Shown here piece after piece: positions 35,948 through 45,797 of a DNA stretch of 53,566 nucleotides. Numbering within the stretch: the first letter of the stretch is position 1; the number at the start of each line of letters is the position of its first letter. Both the position numbers and the translations under genes were made by a program. The DNA lies in contig NZ_RQHS01000023.1 of NCBI RefSeq assembly GCF_004770895.1, positions 1-53,566 of the forward strand, read 5' to 3'. The notes beneath the pieces are model-generated. The model had not been told where the DNA came from. It was given only the letters and a program-made list of their open reading frames with translations, and ran no database searches. Source of the DNA: Leptospira dzoumogneensis (GTDB taxonomy: Bacteria > Spirochaetota > Leptospiria > Leptospirales > Leptospiraceae).

Positions 35948-36794
35948 TCTGAACGAGAGAATTAAAACATCCAATAAAATAGTAATTAAGATAGGTTCCG
36001 CAAGACTTTCAGGCTCGGAAGAGGAAGTGAATGATTTCCTTTTCAGTCTGGTTTCGGACATACGCTACCTAAGAGATCTTGGAAAACAAGTGATCCTAGT
36101 TTCCTCCGGAGCGATCGCAAGAGGAAGAAAACTTTTATCCACACTTCCAAACTCGGCAGAAGCAGGAGAATCTCTTCCGGAAAAGCAAGCTCTGGCTGCA
36201 ATGGGCCAAAACCGCTTAGTGAACTTATACGATAGTTTTTTTTCTAAGGTAAATCTTCCGATCGCTCAGATACTTTTCGGTGTTCTGGATATGGAGAATC
36301 CGGAAGGATTCAAAAATCTAAAAAATACATTCGGACAACTTTTAGATTGGGGCATTCTACCGATCGTAAACGAGAACGACTCGGTCGCCACGGAAGAAGT
36401 AAAATTCGGAGATAACGACGTTCTTTCCGCTATAGTAAGTCTAATCGTAGAAGCGGATCTTCTGATCATTCTCACAGGTGTGGAAGGTTTTTTAAAAGAT
36501 GGAAAACTCATCCCTTTCTTGGAAGAAGTAGGAAAATCCGAACTTTCCCAAGCGGGAGGCCCAAGCGGCCCAGGAACCGGAGGAATGTATACAAAACTCA
36601 AGGCGGCTTCTATCTCCAGCGAGGCAGGAATTCCTTGCGGGATCATAGACGGGAATCTTAAAAATTGCGTGCGTGAGTTTATAGAAACGAATACACTAGG
36701 GACATTGGTTGTCTCTAACGGTAAGAAGAAAAACTTTTCGGAGGAGGAAATTAAATCCATTCTCCGAGCCAAACGTAACGGAGGCCAGGAATGA
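35934..36794 (+). CDS. proB: Glutamate 5-kinase
   Basis: The 286-residue enzyme phosphorylates glutamate to glutamyl-5-phosphate, the first step of proline synthesis. Amino-acid-kinase motifs are [44 protein letters not shown] and [12 protein letters not shown]. The C-terminal PUA domain present in the E. coli enzyme (about 367 residues) is missing, so this is the short form. Start overlaps obg; the stop overlaps proA by four bases (ATGA), giving translational coupling of the two enzymes that share an unstable intermediate. Confidence 0.96.
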   Translation: MNRNDLNERIKTSNKIVIKIGSARLSGSEEEVNDFLFSLVSDIRYLRDLGKQVILVSSGAIARGRKLLSTLPNSAEAGESLPEKQALAAMGQNRLVNLYDSFFSKVNLPIAQILFGVLDMENPEGFKNLKNTFGQLLDWGILPIVNENDSVATEEVKFGDNDVLSAIVSLIVEADLLIILTGVEGFLKDGKLIPFLEEVGKSELSQAGGPSGPGTGGMYTKLKAASISSEAGIPCGIIDGNLKNCVREFIETNTLGTLVVSNGKKKNFSEEEIKSILRAKRNGGQE

Positions 36795-38053
36795 TCCAAA
36801 GATCCGCAGAATCCATCTACGTGGACGAACTTTGTAAATCCGCGAAAGATGCTTATAGACAAATCCGATCCATCCATACTTCCCAAAAGAATAAGGTTTT
36901 GGAAAAACTTGCAGCTGCTTTGGTTTCTCGAAAATCCGAAATTTTAAAAGAGAATGTTAAAGATCTGGAAGCAGGAAAATCAAAAGGATTATCTTCCGCA
37001 CTTTTGGATAGATTGACCTTGGATGAAAAAAGGATCCAAGGACTCGCTAACGCAGTTTTAGAAATTAAGGCTCTTCCGGATCCAGTGGGAGAAACCGTAA
37101 GAGGTACCACTCTTCCGAATGGAATTCGTTTAAATACAAAAAGAGTTCCCTTAGGTGTGGTCATGGTGATCTACGAATCCAGACCGAATGTTACCATCGA
37201 TGTAGGAGCTTTATCTTTTAAATCAGGGAACGCATGTATTTTGAGAGGCGGCTCGGAAGCGATCCACTCCAACACCATTCTTGCAAAAATTTTCCAAGAT
37301 TGTTTAAAAGAAAAAGGTCTGCCCCCGAATGCAGTCACCTTCGTTGATAGAACGGAAAGAGAATATATGATCCCTTTCCTAAAACAAACTTCTTATATAG
37401 ATATAGTAGTTCCAAGAGGCGGAGAAGGTCTCATCCGTTTTGTTTCGGAAAATTCTCTTATTCCTGTGGTAAAACACGATAAGGGAGTGGTGAATCTTTA
37501 TATAGATAGATCAGCGGATCCTAAAAAAGTTTTACCGATTGCAGTTAATTCCAAGGTACAAAGGCCTGGAGTTTGTAACGCCGCGGAAAATTTAATTATA
37601 CATTCCGAATATCCGTATACTAAAGAATTATTAGAAGGACTCGCGTCCAAAGGTGTACAGCTTCTTTTAGATCCAAGATCATTAAAAATTTTTCCTCAAG
37701 GCCAACCTGTTAAGGAAGAAGATTATCTAGAAGAATTTTTAGATCTAAGATTTTCAGTCAAAACAGTGGATAAGATAGAAGAAGCGATCGAATTCATTGA
37801 GGCAACTAGTTCCGGTCATACGGAAGCGATCGTGACTGAGGATGTAAGTGCTGCTAATTTTTTTAGTCGTTCCTTGGACTCCGCTGCGATATTCGTGAAT
37901 ATTTCCACTCGTTTTCATGACGGTGGAGAATTCGGACTAGGAGCAGAAGTTGGAATTTCAACAGGGAAACTGCATGTAAGAGGTCCGATGGGACTTGTAC
38001 ATCTTACAACAACCACTACATATGCGGAAGGAGAAGGACAGGTCCGAGGATAA
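36791..38053 (+). CDS. proA: Glutamate-5-semialdehyde dehydrogenase (gamma-glutamyl phosphate reductase)
   Basis: The 420-residue protein reduces glutamyl-5-phosphate with NADPH in the second step of proline synthesis. The aldehyde dehydrogenase fold shows [31 protein letters not shown], and the catalytic Cys in [31 protein letters not shown] near the end is typical of ProA. It starts inside the proB stop codon. Confidence 0.97.
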   Translation: MIQRSAESIYVDELCKSAKDAYRQIRSIHTSQKNKVLEKLAAALVSRKSEILKENVKDLEAGKSKGLSSALLDRLTLDEKRIQGLANAVLEIKALPDPVGETVRGTTLPNGIRLNTKRVPLGVVMVIYESRPNVTIDVGALSFKSGNACILRGGSEAIHSNTILAKIFQDCLKEKGLPPNAVTFVDRTEREYMIPFLKQTSYIDIVVPRGGEGLIRFVSENSLIPVVKHDKGVVNLYIDRSADPKKVLPIAVNSKVQRPGVCNAAENLIIHSEYPYTKELLEGLASKGVQLLLDPRSLKIFPQGQPVKEEDYLEEFLDLRFSVKTVDKIEEAIEFIEATSSGHTEAIVTEDVSAANFFSRSLDSAAIFVNISTRFHDGGEFGLGAEVGISTGKLHVRGPMGLVHLTTTTTYAEGEGQVRG

Positions 38054-38072
38054 GGGACCTTCTTCTTTTTGA

Positions 38073-38681
38073 ATGAACTCTTCCGGTCTGGTCGGAGTTT
38101 TTGGCGGGAGCTTTGATCCTCCTCATCTAGGCCATGCAGAAGTTGCGTCCAGTTTTTGGCAAAATTTTCCGAATGCAAAAGAACTTCTGATCGTTCCGAA
38201 CCATAGTTCTCCCTGGAAACAGAATAAAAAAACTCCTCCTCAATTGATCCTGGATCTTGTTAAAGCTCAGTTCCAAAATTTTCCGAATACGAAAGTTTGG
38301 GACTGGGAGATCAAAAGAGAAACTCCCAGTTATACTGAGGAAACTATTTTAGAACTTTTGAAAGTGAAACCGGATGCAGGGCTCGTACTTCTGATCGGAG
38401 AAGACAATTATTCCGAATTCCATAAATGGAAAAATTGGGAGAATATTTTAGATAAGGTACATTCTCTTTTGGTATTCAGAAGATTTTCAGAATCCATTCC
38501 CCAAAATAGGAACCTGCAAAAATTCCGAAATAAGATCGTATTTTTACAAAATCGCATCATAGAAGCAGCTTCCATAGATTTAAGAGAAGAACTTCCCAAA
38601 TGTATTTTGGAGAATAGTAAACCGATTGCATTGTCGGCTGAAGTGTGGGATATCATACTTAAGAATAGATCTTATTGTTAA
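38073..38681 (+). CDS. nadD: Nicotinate-nucleotide adenylyltransferase
   Basis: The 202-residue protein makes nicotinate adenine dinucleotide from nicotinate mononucleotide and ATP. GVFGGSFDPPHLGHAEVA holds the nucleotidyl transferase HxGH motif, and LLIVPNHSSPWKQNK follows. The second ATP motif, usually ISSTxIR, reads AASIDLREEL here, so it is diverged but in the right place. It belongs to the conserved nadD-yqeK-LCP-rsfS set that follows proA. Confidence 0.93.
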   Translation: MNSSGLVGVFGGSFDPPHLGHAEVASSFWQNFPNAKELLIVPNHSSPWKQNKKTPPQLILDLVKAQFQNFPNTKVWDWEIKRETPSYTEETILELLKVKPDAGLVLLIGEDNYSEFHKWKNWENILDKVHSLLVFRRFSESIPQNRNLQKFRNKIVFLQNRIIEAASIDLREELPKCILENSKPIALSAEVWDIILKNRSYC

Positions 38682-38705
38682 ACGGCAATCTCCCACTTGA
38701 ATCAG

Positions 38706-39299
38706 ATGCTTCCGAACACTACCCCAGAACAGATAAAATATTTTACCGATATTGTCCCGAATGAGATCACAAAGACCCGTTGGGAACATAGTCTTCGTGT
38801 GGCAGAGATCGCTGAAGAACTCGCAAGAATCCATTCTCCGAATGAAACCAAGGAAGCTTATTTAGCAGGTGTGGTTCACGATATCACCAAACAAAAAACC
38901 AAAGAATTCCATTTGGAACTTTTTGCCAAACTGGGAGACTCTGAATCCCCTAAACTTCCGGAAGCAGCCTGGCATTCCAGATCCGCTGCTTATTATTTGG
39001 AAACGGAATACGGTTTAAAAACAAGATCCGTTTTAGATGCGGTAAAACACCATACTCTCGGCGGAGAAAACCTGAATCCGTTAGATTATATATTATATGC
39101 CGCCGACTTTTTGGGTTCCGAGTTTGCGGAAAGACAAAAGGAATATTCTGAATGGAGAAACAAGGCCAAGGAAAATTTATACTCTGCCGTTTTGAATAAG
39201 GCGGTCCATACCATGCAGGACCTTTTGGATCATAAAAGAGAGATCCATATAAGAACGATCTCCATGTATCATTTCGCCTTGGGGAAATTATCCAATTGA
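38706..39299 (+). CDS. yqeK: HD-domain hydrolase, YqeK family
   Basis: The protein is 197 residues from ATG 38706; a TTG nine bases earlier is possible. HD-domain ligands are visible as HSLRVAEIAEELARIH (first His), GVVHDITKQ (His-Asp), AAWHSRSAAYYLE and VKHHTLGGENL, and YAADFLGSEFAERQKEYSEW follows. YqeK enzymes hydrolyse Ap4A symmetrically to two ADP. The gene between nadD and an LCP gene matches the common bacterial arrangement. The protein is cytoplasmic. Confidence 0.92.
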   Translation: MLPNTTPEQIKYFTDIVPNEITKTRWEHSLRVAEIAEELARIHSPNETKEAYLAGVVHDITKQKTKEFHLELFAKLGDSESPKLPEAAWHSRSAAYYLETEYGLKTRSVLDAVKHHTLGGENLNPLDYILYAADFLGSEFAERQKEYSEWRNKAKENLYSAVLNKAVHTMQDLLDHKREIHIRTISMYHFALGKLSN

Positions 39300-39341
39300 C
39301 AGGGTTATTTTTTCTTTCTGAATGGAATCCGAGGCTTTGAT

Positions 39342-40490
39342 TTGAGTCCTAACAAACCGATTCGACCTTTTAATCTGATTCCATTATGGATCGCCGCAGG
39401 CTTTCTATTTTTGGCGTTATTATTTTTTCTATTCCGTAATTTCAGAAGAACAGGCTTAGACGAAAAGATCAGCTCAGGCAAACCGATCCATATACTTTTC
39501 CATGCTGTAAGTAACGACGATGTATATGAATTCGGATTTTTAGCGACTATCTTCCCTTCTCAAGAAAGAGTCGGCTTATTCTTTTTTCATCCGATCACTA
39601 CATTCGAAGATCCGGAAGATAGTTTAGAACAAATTAAATCCAAGGCAACATCTGCGGTAAAAGATGCGGTCCAGGATATTCTAGGTTCCAAGCCTAATTA
39701 TACGGTAAAAATCAATGCTTCTTCCTTTATTAAGATAGTAGATATCTTAGGCGGAGTGAATTTATACACTGATAACCGCACGAATAGAATTTCTCCTTCT
39801 TATGTAAGAGAACCAGGTTTGTATTCTTATTCTGGAGAAGATGCGTACGATTACGTTTCTTATATGGATAAGAAGGAAACCTTGGACTATTTGGATCGTA
39901 TCAGCAGACAAGAAAGTGCAGTCCTATCTATTTATGAAACCTTATACGAAAACAAAGAACTTCTGAACTCATTTTGGTCGGAGATGGTTTTCAGTCTGAT
40001 AGATTCGGATCTATCCAAAGAGGATTTTTACACTCTTCTAAAATTCGCTACTTCTCATAGACTTGCATTCGGAATTACCGAACTTCCCGGAGAACCTGCA
40101 TTAGATCCAAAAACAAGACGTTTATTCTTAACTGCCGATCCTGCCAGAGCCTCCGTCGCCATCCGAAAATTTCATAAAGATGTATCTGCTGAAATTTTCA
40201 CTGACGGAGAATATGCCAGAACGGAAGTATTGAACGGAACAGATGTTGCCGGTCTTGCAAAAGATGTAAGAACTACATTAGCGGACAAAAGGATCAAGGT
40301 ACTTTCGGTGGACAACGCCTGGACCAAAGATATCAAAAAAACGATCATCTTGGATCGTTCCGGGAATACAGCAGTGGCGGATAAAATTTCCTCCATATTA
40401 GAAAAAACAAAAGTATATCATGTATTAAGAAAGGATCTAGGACTGGACTCTACCGTGCTCTTAGGATCCGATATAGAGCCTAAAAAATAA
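39342..40490 (+). CDS. LytR-CpsA-Psr (LCP) family protein with LytR_C domain
   Basis: The 382-residue product starts at TTG 39342, supported by GAGG about seven bases upstream; a nearby ATG runs straight into a stop. An N-terminal membrane helix is at about residues 12-33. An LCP-like domain follows to about 240, and a LytR_C domain is at about 285-375 ([33 protein letters not shown]). LCP enzymes transfer glycopolymers to peptidoglycan in Gram-positive bacteria. In Leptospira the role is not known. Position between yqeK and rsfS is conserved in the lineage. Confidence 0.88.
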   Translation: MSPNKPIRPFNLIPLWIAAGFLFLALLFFLFRNFRRTGLDEKISSGKPIHILFHAVSNDDVYEFGFLATIFPSQERVGLFFFHPITTFEDPEDSLEQIKSKATSAVKDAVQDILGSKPNYTVKINASSFIKIVDILGGVNLYTDNRTNRISPSYVREPGLYSYSGEDAYDYVSYMDKKETLDYLDRISRQESAVLSIYETLYENKELLNSFWSEMVFSLIDSDLSKEDFYTLLKFATSHRLAFGITELPGEPALDPKTRRLFLTADPARASVAIRKFHKDVSAEIFTDGEYARTEVLNGTDVAGLAKDVRTTLADKRIKVLSVDNAWTKDIKKTIILDRSGNTAVADKISSILEKTKVYHVLRKDLGLDSTVLLGSDIEPKK

Positions 40491-40492
40491 AT

Positions 40493-40870
40493 ATGAGTCC
40501 TTCTCCCAAAAATAACCCGGAAAACACAATGGAAATCCTGAAAACTATCCATAAGATCATGCAGGATAAAAAATGCGAAGAGATCGCGGTATTAAACCTA
40601 GAATCAGTGCATTCATACTTAAGTTTCTTTTTGATCTGCACCGTGAACTCAGCAGTGCAAGCGAACGCTGTAGCGAGAGAGATCAAAAAAGCATTAAAAG
40701 GTTTTAAACTACCTCATAAGGAAACCGATAAAACGGGAACATCCTCCTCTTCCGGTTGGACCCTGCTGGACTACGGCGAATTTATAGTCCATATAATGAC
40801 TCCGGAAAAAAGAGAATATTATAATCTAGACAGACTTTGGAGAGATGCGGAGAGAATAGAACTCTCTTAA
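40493..40870 (+). CDS. rsfS: Ribosomal silencing factor RsfS
   Basis: The 125-residue protein matches RsfS/Iojap: [49 protein letters not shown] and [18 protein letters not shown]. It binds L14 and blocks joining of the ribosomal subunits under low nutrients. It is the last gene of the forward block and overlaps the end of the converging YyaL-type gene by four bases. Confidence 0.96.
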   Translation: MSPSPKNNPENTMEILKTIHKIMQDKKCEEIAVLNLESVHSYLSFFLICTVNSAVQANAVAREIKKALKGFKLPHKETDKTGTSSSSGWTLLDYGEFIVHIMTPEKREYYNLDRLWRDAERIELS

Positions 40871-42954
40871 TCTTCTACCAATCTTGCTCTTAAGCTAGAC
40901 CAATCCGATACAGGAAGTTCACAGTGAAATCCTACGCAAACGTATGCTTTCACTCCTCCTCCTGAATTTCTGTTTTTTAGAAGCAGGAATTTTTCTCCAT
41001 TCTCTTTTGCTTCCTTATCGTTAGCCCATACAAGTACCGTTTCCGGCAAAAATAAGGAGCCAACTCCTTTCCAAATAGGTAATAATTCTTCTTGGGAGGA
41101 ATATACTACCGCAAGTTCTCTTCCCGGAGATTTTCTAAGCCATAATGCGGAAAGCATATATGGATAACTCATCGGATAAGCTTCTAATTCAGGTTTGAAA
41201 TAGGAAAGGATAGAGTCCGCATATTGCAGATATTTTTCAGAATCCACCACTCCTAACTTAGAAAGTAAAACAAATGCAGTCGCAAAGGAACTATTTGCGG
41301 AAGGTTCCACTCCATCATACCCGTCTACGGTCCTTCTGAGCAATACCTCTCCGTCTATTCCCGAATCAAAGAACACGCCGGAAGGACTTCTGAAAAGGCG
41401 GATCGCTTCTTCGGTATATCGGATCGCATTCTCCAAATATCTGAATCCTTTTCCTGCTTGGAATAGACAGAGAGAAGCCAATACAAATTCCGCATAATCG
41501 GTGCTATATGCTAAGAATCTTGCTTCTCCTTCTCTAAATCTTCGGAGAAGTCTTCCGTCTTCTCGGATCAGGTTTTTTTCCAAGAACTTATAGGTTTCTT
41601 CCGCTTCTCTTAATAGATCTCCGTCTCCGAATGCCATCGCTGCTTTTGTCAATGCCTTGATGTACAAGCAGTTCCAAGAGAATAAGATCTTATCATCCCT
41701 AAGAGGTCTGATCCTGGCGGAACGTTTTTCTAAAAGTTTTTTTCTATTTCTGGAAACGATCTCTTCCAACTCGGAAGGTTCCAAACCATGAAGTCTGGAG
41801 AAATTCATTCTGAATGTTTCGTGTAGAATATTTCTCTCTTCGAAATTTCCTTTTTCGGTGATATTCCAAAATTCATCCAAGAGAGAAGAGTCTTGTCCGC
41901 ATACTTCTCTTATTTCTTCTTTTGTCCAAAGATAGAATAGGCCCTCTTCTCCTTCCGAATCCGCGTCTTCTGCGCTTGCGATCCCGCCGCCAGGCAGTCT
42001 CATATCTCTATGAAGATACTCGATCACATCATAGGCATAGTCTTTGTATTTTTCTTCCCCTACTGCCTGGTAACATTCTACCAATGCTTCCAAGAAAAGT
42101 GAATTATCATATAACATCTTCTCGAAATGAGGAACCAACCAATGGTGATCGGTGGAATACCTGCAAAGTCCCCCGCCGATCTGGTCGTAGATCCCTCCCT
42201 TTTTCATTGCGGTAAGTGTCTCTTCTACCATTTCGAGAGCTTTCGGTTCCCCGGTAGATTTATGATAACGTAATAAAAAGCTGAGACCCATACTTGGGGG
42301 AAATTTATTTACCGAATTGGATTTGAAACCCGCATACTCCGGATCATACAATCGATCGTATAATAAAAACCCATTCTCAAATACTTCCGGTCCGGGAGAA
42401 GAGGCAGATGCCCCGTCGGCAAGAGCCCTAGTTTCCTCTGATTCTTTTAAATGTTTGGTAAGATCTTCGGAAGCCTCTAGTAACTCTTCTTTTTTATCCT
42501 TCCATAATCCTGTTAAAATTCCCAAAACTTCTGTGAAACTTTTACGACCGTATTTAGGGACCGGAGGAAAATAAGTCCCACCTGTAATCGGCTTACCTTC
42601 AGGCGTTAAAAACATATTCAAAGGCCAGCCTCCCTGCTGTCCCATGGCATGTAACGCGTCCATATAGATCCGATCCACATCCGGTCTTTCTTCCCGGTCC
42701 ACCTTAATGGAAACGTAATCCCTATTTAGAACTTCGGCAGTGGTTTCATTCTCAAACGATTCCTTCTCCATTACATGGCACCAGTGACAAGTGGCATAAC
42801 CAATGGATAAGAAGATAATTTTATTCTCGGATTTTGCCTTTGCAAAGGCCTCTTCCGACCAGGGAAACCAGTCCACTGGATTGGTAGAATGCTGGAGTAG
42901 ATAAGGACTTTTTTCAGACGCGAGTCGGTTCAATTTTTTATCTGGAGTTTTCAT
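40867..42954 (-). CDS. Thioredoxin-domain protein, YyaL/DUF255 family
   Basis: The 695-residue product begins with a DUF255 thioredoxin-like domain: [20 protein letters not shown] and the active-site-like [14 protein letters not shown] (CxxC-type pair around residues 55-58). The rest is a six-hairpin glycosidase-like helical barrel, with [20 protein letters not shown] and [15 protein letters not shown]. The human homologue is SPATA20. Redox or sugar-related function is not established. The gene stands alone on the minus strand and meets rsfS tail to tail. Confidence 0.93.
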   Translation of the reverse strand: MKTPDKKLNRLASEKSPYLLQHSTNPVDWFPWSEEAFAKAKSENKIIFLSIGYATCHWCHVMEKESFENETTAEVLNRDYVSIKVDREERPDVDRIYMDALHAMGQQGGWPLNMFLTPEGKPITGGTYFPPVPKYGRKSFTEVLGILTGLWKDKKEELLEASEDLTKHLKESEETRALADGASASSPGPEVFENGFLLYDRLYDPEYAGFKSNSVNKFPPSMGLSFLLRYHKSTGEPKALEMVEETLTAMKKGGIYDQIGGGLCRYSTDHHWLVPHFEKMLYDNSLFLEALVECYQAVGEEKYKDYAYDVIEYLHRDMRLPGGGIASAEDADSEGEEGLFYLWTKEEIREVCGQDSSLLDEFWNITEKGNFEERNILHETFRMNFSRLHGLEPSELEEIVSRNRKKLLEKRSARIRPLRDDKILFSWNCLYIKALTKAAMAFGDGDLLREAEETYKFLEKNLIREDGRLLRRFREGEARFLAYSTDYAEFVLASLCLFQAGKGFRYLENAIRYTEEAIRLFRSPSGVFFDSGIDGEVLLRRTVDGYDGVEPSANSSFATAFVLLSKLGVVDSEKYLQYADSILSYFKPELEAYPMSYPYMLSALWLRKSPGRELAVVYSSQEELLPIWKGVGSLFLPETVLVWANDKEAKENGEKFLLLKNRNSGGGVKAYVCVGFHCELPVSDWSSLRARLVED

Positions 42955-43049
42955 CGATTTTAAGCTGTCTAGACTTTTACTTTAGATTTTTCGATTTGGC
43001 AAATTCTTCCGAACCAAAAACCATGCTCCGTAGGAAGACCAACGACAAT

Positions 43050-44693
43050 ATGCTTAGGCCTGCAAATATTCCTTCGTTAAGGAAATTTTATCTGCGACTC
43101 TTGCTTGTCGGAGCTTTTGGTTTTCCAGCTTCGCAGTTCGCCCAAGAGTTAGACCCTTCCCTTCAGAATAGGCCTAGAGTTCTTAAACTCACCTTGAAAG
43201 AAGCGGTCAATTATGTCCTAGCGAATAATATCACAGTTAGAAACGCTGGGATGGAATTCGTGAAAGCGGACACTGCCGAGTTAAAAAATCTATCTCAATA
43301 TGCATGGACGCTGGTCGGCGGTTTTTCGAAAACAAAAACTAATCTTCCTCTGAATAATAATAACGTTCTCTCCGGAACAAAGATCTCCAATGATCGGATA
43401 AACGTAGGGATCCAGAAAAACTTCCAAACTCTGACTTATTTTAGTTTAGAACTCAGCCATACACGATTTGACGCGGATGCATTCGAGACTCAAGCGGCGG
43501 CGGCCAGATTAGGAGCCGTAGGTTCTTATTTAGCCGCTCCTCCTCAATACACTGATGCTTTGACTGTAACTCTTGGTCAGGAACTTTTAAAGTATTCTTT
43601 CGGCCAGACTGAAAAGGAGAAACAAAAAGTCTTACAACAAAATGCGGTCATTCGCAGGGATGAACTGGTCAATATCTTAGCACAGCTTGTAGTTAAAACT
43701 CTGGTAGATTATTGGAGTTTGAGTGTTTACGATTCTCAGGTAGAAACTTTCGATAGATTAGAAAAGAATACCAAAAATATCCGAGATCTCACCGTCAGAA
43801 AACGTAATTTAGGTCTTTCCGAAGGATTCGAGGTCAACCAATGGAATAGTGCTCTCACTCAAACTGAGAATAGTTTGGAAAGAGCAAGACTTGCAAGATC
43901 GGAAGCGGAAAGAAATTTGATCCGAGTTTTGAATGTGGACCCGAGTTCTAAAATTTCCGGCATCACCGATCTTCAGGAAAAAGTTCCGAACGATATCAAT
44001 CCTACTAAAGATTACCAATACGCATTGGATCATAGAATTGATCTAAAAAATTTGATCCGCCAAAGACAGATCGCAGAATTAGAGCTGAAGATCAAAAACG
44101 CGGAAGATATGCCTTCTTTAAAGATCACAGGAAGTTATTCTACAAGAGGACAAACTTTCTTAAATCCTCAGACAAACTATGTGAATCCTGATACTGGGAT
44201 GATGTCTTTTAAATATCCTGAAAAAACTTTAAATTTCGCATTATCTTATCCTTTATTTGATACCGGGATCCAAACGGATATCAGAGATGCAAAACTCAAA
44301 CTGGATATCTTGTCGAAACAAGAAACAGAACTCAGAACTCTGATCAAAGAAGAGTTGGACAATAGATATTATGCGATCGTTGCAGGACAGGAACTTTTAG
44401 AAACCGCCAACACTCGTAAAGAAGAAGCGGAGAAGTTCTATAAAGGTGTCCAAGCACGTTTCAATCAGGGAAGATTTACCGCAGTATTGGTTAAATCCGC
44501 TCTGGACGGTTTGATCCAAGCAGAGTTACAAGTGGCCCAAGCAAGGATCAATTTTAACGTGGATATCATCCGTTACGAACTGGCAAGAAACTCCGTTTTC
44601 GAGAAGTTCGGAGTGAATGTGAATGAGATCGTAGACACGATCATCAAAAACGAAGTAGAGAGAGCGCGGCAAGCTACTCCTTCCGATAAATAA
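43050..44693 (+). CDS. TolC family outer-membrane protein
   Basis: From ATG 43050 (AGGAAG about 12 bases upstream) the protein is 547 residues; ATG 43023 and TTG 42996 in the same frame are alternatives without a ribosome-binding site. The leader has a basic start and a hydrophobic LRLLLVGAFGFPASQFAQ. The mature part is the TolC double repeat: long coiled-coil helices with LKLTLKEAVNYVLANNITVR and FDRLEKNTKNIRDLTVRKRN in the first half, ELKIKNAEDMPSLKITGSY and EEAEKFYKGVQARFNQGRF in the second. TolC proteins form trimeric exit ducts for export systems. The matching pump and adaptor are not nearby. Confidence 0.9.
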   Translation: MLRPANIPSLRKFYLRLLLVGAFGFPASQFAQELDPSLQNRPRVLKLTLKEAVNYVLANNITVRNAGMEFVKADTAELKNLSQYAWTLVGGFSKTKTNLPLNNNNVLSGTKISNDRINVGIQKNFQTLTYFSLELSHTRFDADAFETQAAAARLGAVGSYLAAPPQYTDALTVTLGQELLKYSFGQTEKEKQKVLQQNAVIRRDELVNILAQLVVKTLVDYWSLSVYDSQVETFDRLEKNTKNIRDLTVRKRNLGLSEGFEVNQWNSALTQTENSLERARLARSEAERNLIRVLNVDPSSKISGITDLQEKVPNDINPTKDYQYALDHRIDLKNLIRQRQIAELELKIKNAEDMPSLKITGSYSTRGQTFLNPQTNYVNPDTGMMSFKYPEKTLNFALSYPLFDTGIQTDIRDAKLKLDILSKQETELRTLIKEELDNRYYAIVAGQELLETANTRKEEAEKFYKGVQARFNQGRFTAVLVKSALDGLIQAELQVAQARINFNVDIIRYELARNSVFEKFGVNVNEIVDTIIKNEVERARQATPSDK

Positions 44694-44704
44694 TCTAAGA
44701 TATA

Positions 44705-45643
44705 TTAAGCTTTTGGTATAGAAGGTATTTCCAATTGGATTGGTTCCCCTTCTAACGCTTTTAAGAACTCGATCAAATCCTTTTTGTCCTGATCGGAAAG
44801 TTCCGCAGGTCTTAACATTGGATCGTGGACCGCTTTGGAATGACCACCTTCAGCGAAGTGGTTCACCGTATCTTCTATAGATCCGAAAATCCCATTATGC
44901 ATGAATGTTTTCTTTTTGGTAACATCTCTTAATGTAGGAGTTCTAACCTTATCTTTAATACCTGCAAGACCGGTTGTATGCAATTCGGAATCGGAGAAGT
45001 TAGGCCCCTGGTGACATTGGATACATTTTGCCTTGTTCTGGAAAACATCCCAACCTCTGATCTGAGCAGGAGTGAGTGCTGTCTCTTCTCCCATCACGAA
45101 TTTATCAAAGCTGGAGTTTTTACTTACTATGGTCCTTTGGAATGTAGAAAGTGCTAAAACTATTCTTTCTCCCGTAATTCCAGGATCTCCATATGCCTTT
45201 TCAAAAAGTTCCTTATAACCCTGGATAGAAGAGATCCTTTGGATGAGCTTTGTTTCATTTTGGAATAATAGTTTTGAATGCACTTTATCTTTTACAAGAT
45301 CTTCCAACTCTTTTGCTTCCGGATCTTTGAATACATCCTTATACAATGCTACGTTGGTAAGAGAAGGAGCAGGATTATGGATTTTGGTACGAGGAAAACC
45401 TTCGGCAGGAGAAGCAGTATTATGACAGCTTGCACAGCTTACATCTTGGTTGAAAGAAAGTCTAGAATCGAAATATAGAGTCTTACCCAACTCCACCTTT
45501 TCTTGGTTGAATGGGTTATTACTGGGGTGAATTACACTTTTAACAACGAATCCTTCCAGCTCTGGGATCGGCTTTTTTTCCTTACATACAATCAATCCTA
45601 AGATCGAAACCAAGAAAAGGATCAGGAAAAAAATACGCTTCAT
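44705..45643 (-). CDS. Di-haem cytochrome c peroxidase family lipoprotein
   Basis: The 312-residue protein has a leader ending GLIVC (Cys20), a lipobox, so it is probably anchored to a membrane facing the periplasm. Two haem c sites are present: CASCH (Cys70, Cys73, His74) and CIQCH (Cys207, Cys210, His211). LGKTLYFDSRLSFNQDVSC and TPTLRDVTKKKTFMHNG are typical of CcpA/MauG-type enzymes. They reduce hydrogen peroxide with electrons from a small cytochrome. AAGGAA precedes the ATG. Haem attachment needs a cytochrome c maturation system encoded elsewhere. Confidence 0.93.
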   Translation of the reverse strand: MKRIFFLILFLVSILGLIVCKEKKPIPELEGFVVKSVIHPSNNPFNQEKVELGKTLYFDSRLSFNQDVSCASCHNTASPAEGFPRTKIHNPAPSLTNVALYKDVFKDPEAKELEDLVKDKVHSKLLFQNETKLIQRISSIQGYKELFEKAYGDPGITGERIVLALSTFQRTIVSKNSSFDKFVMGEETALTPAQIRGWDVFQNKAKCIQCHQGPNFSDSELHTTGLAGIKDKVRTPTLRDVTKKKTFMHNGIFGSIEDTVNHFAEGGHSKAVHDPMLRPAELSDQDKKDLIEFLKALEGEPIQLEIPSIPKA

Positions 45644-45746
45644 AGTTCCTTATCCAGGATGCTTAAAAGAATGCCTCTGTCAATCTCCTAATCAGAAGCA
45701 TTCTAAAAGTCGTCTGAGACCTCTTCTCAAAGAAAATTCAAAACAC

Positions 45747-45773
45747 TGTCACAAGTAATGATTCGGATGCGTC
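45747..45773 (+). promoter_or_regulatory. ECF41-type sigma-factor promoter
   Basis: TGTCACA (45747-45753), then exactly 16 bases, then CGTC (45770-45773). This equals the published ECF41 consensus TGTCACA-N16-CGTC. It ends 24 bases before the start codon of the FAD oxidoreductase, leaving room for a short leader with a GGAGG site. ECF41 sigma factors recognise such promoters ahead of their own operon, so this should be autoregulated by the sigma factor encoded at 46982-47977. Confidence 0.85.
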
Positions 45774-45797
45774 TTGCCTATAGAACCGGAGGCAACC

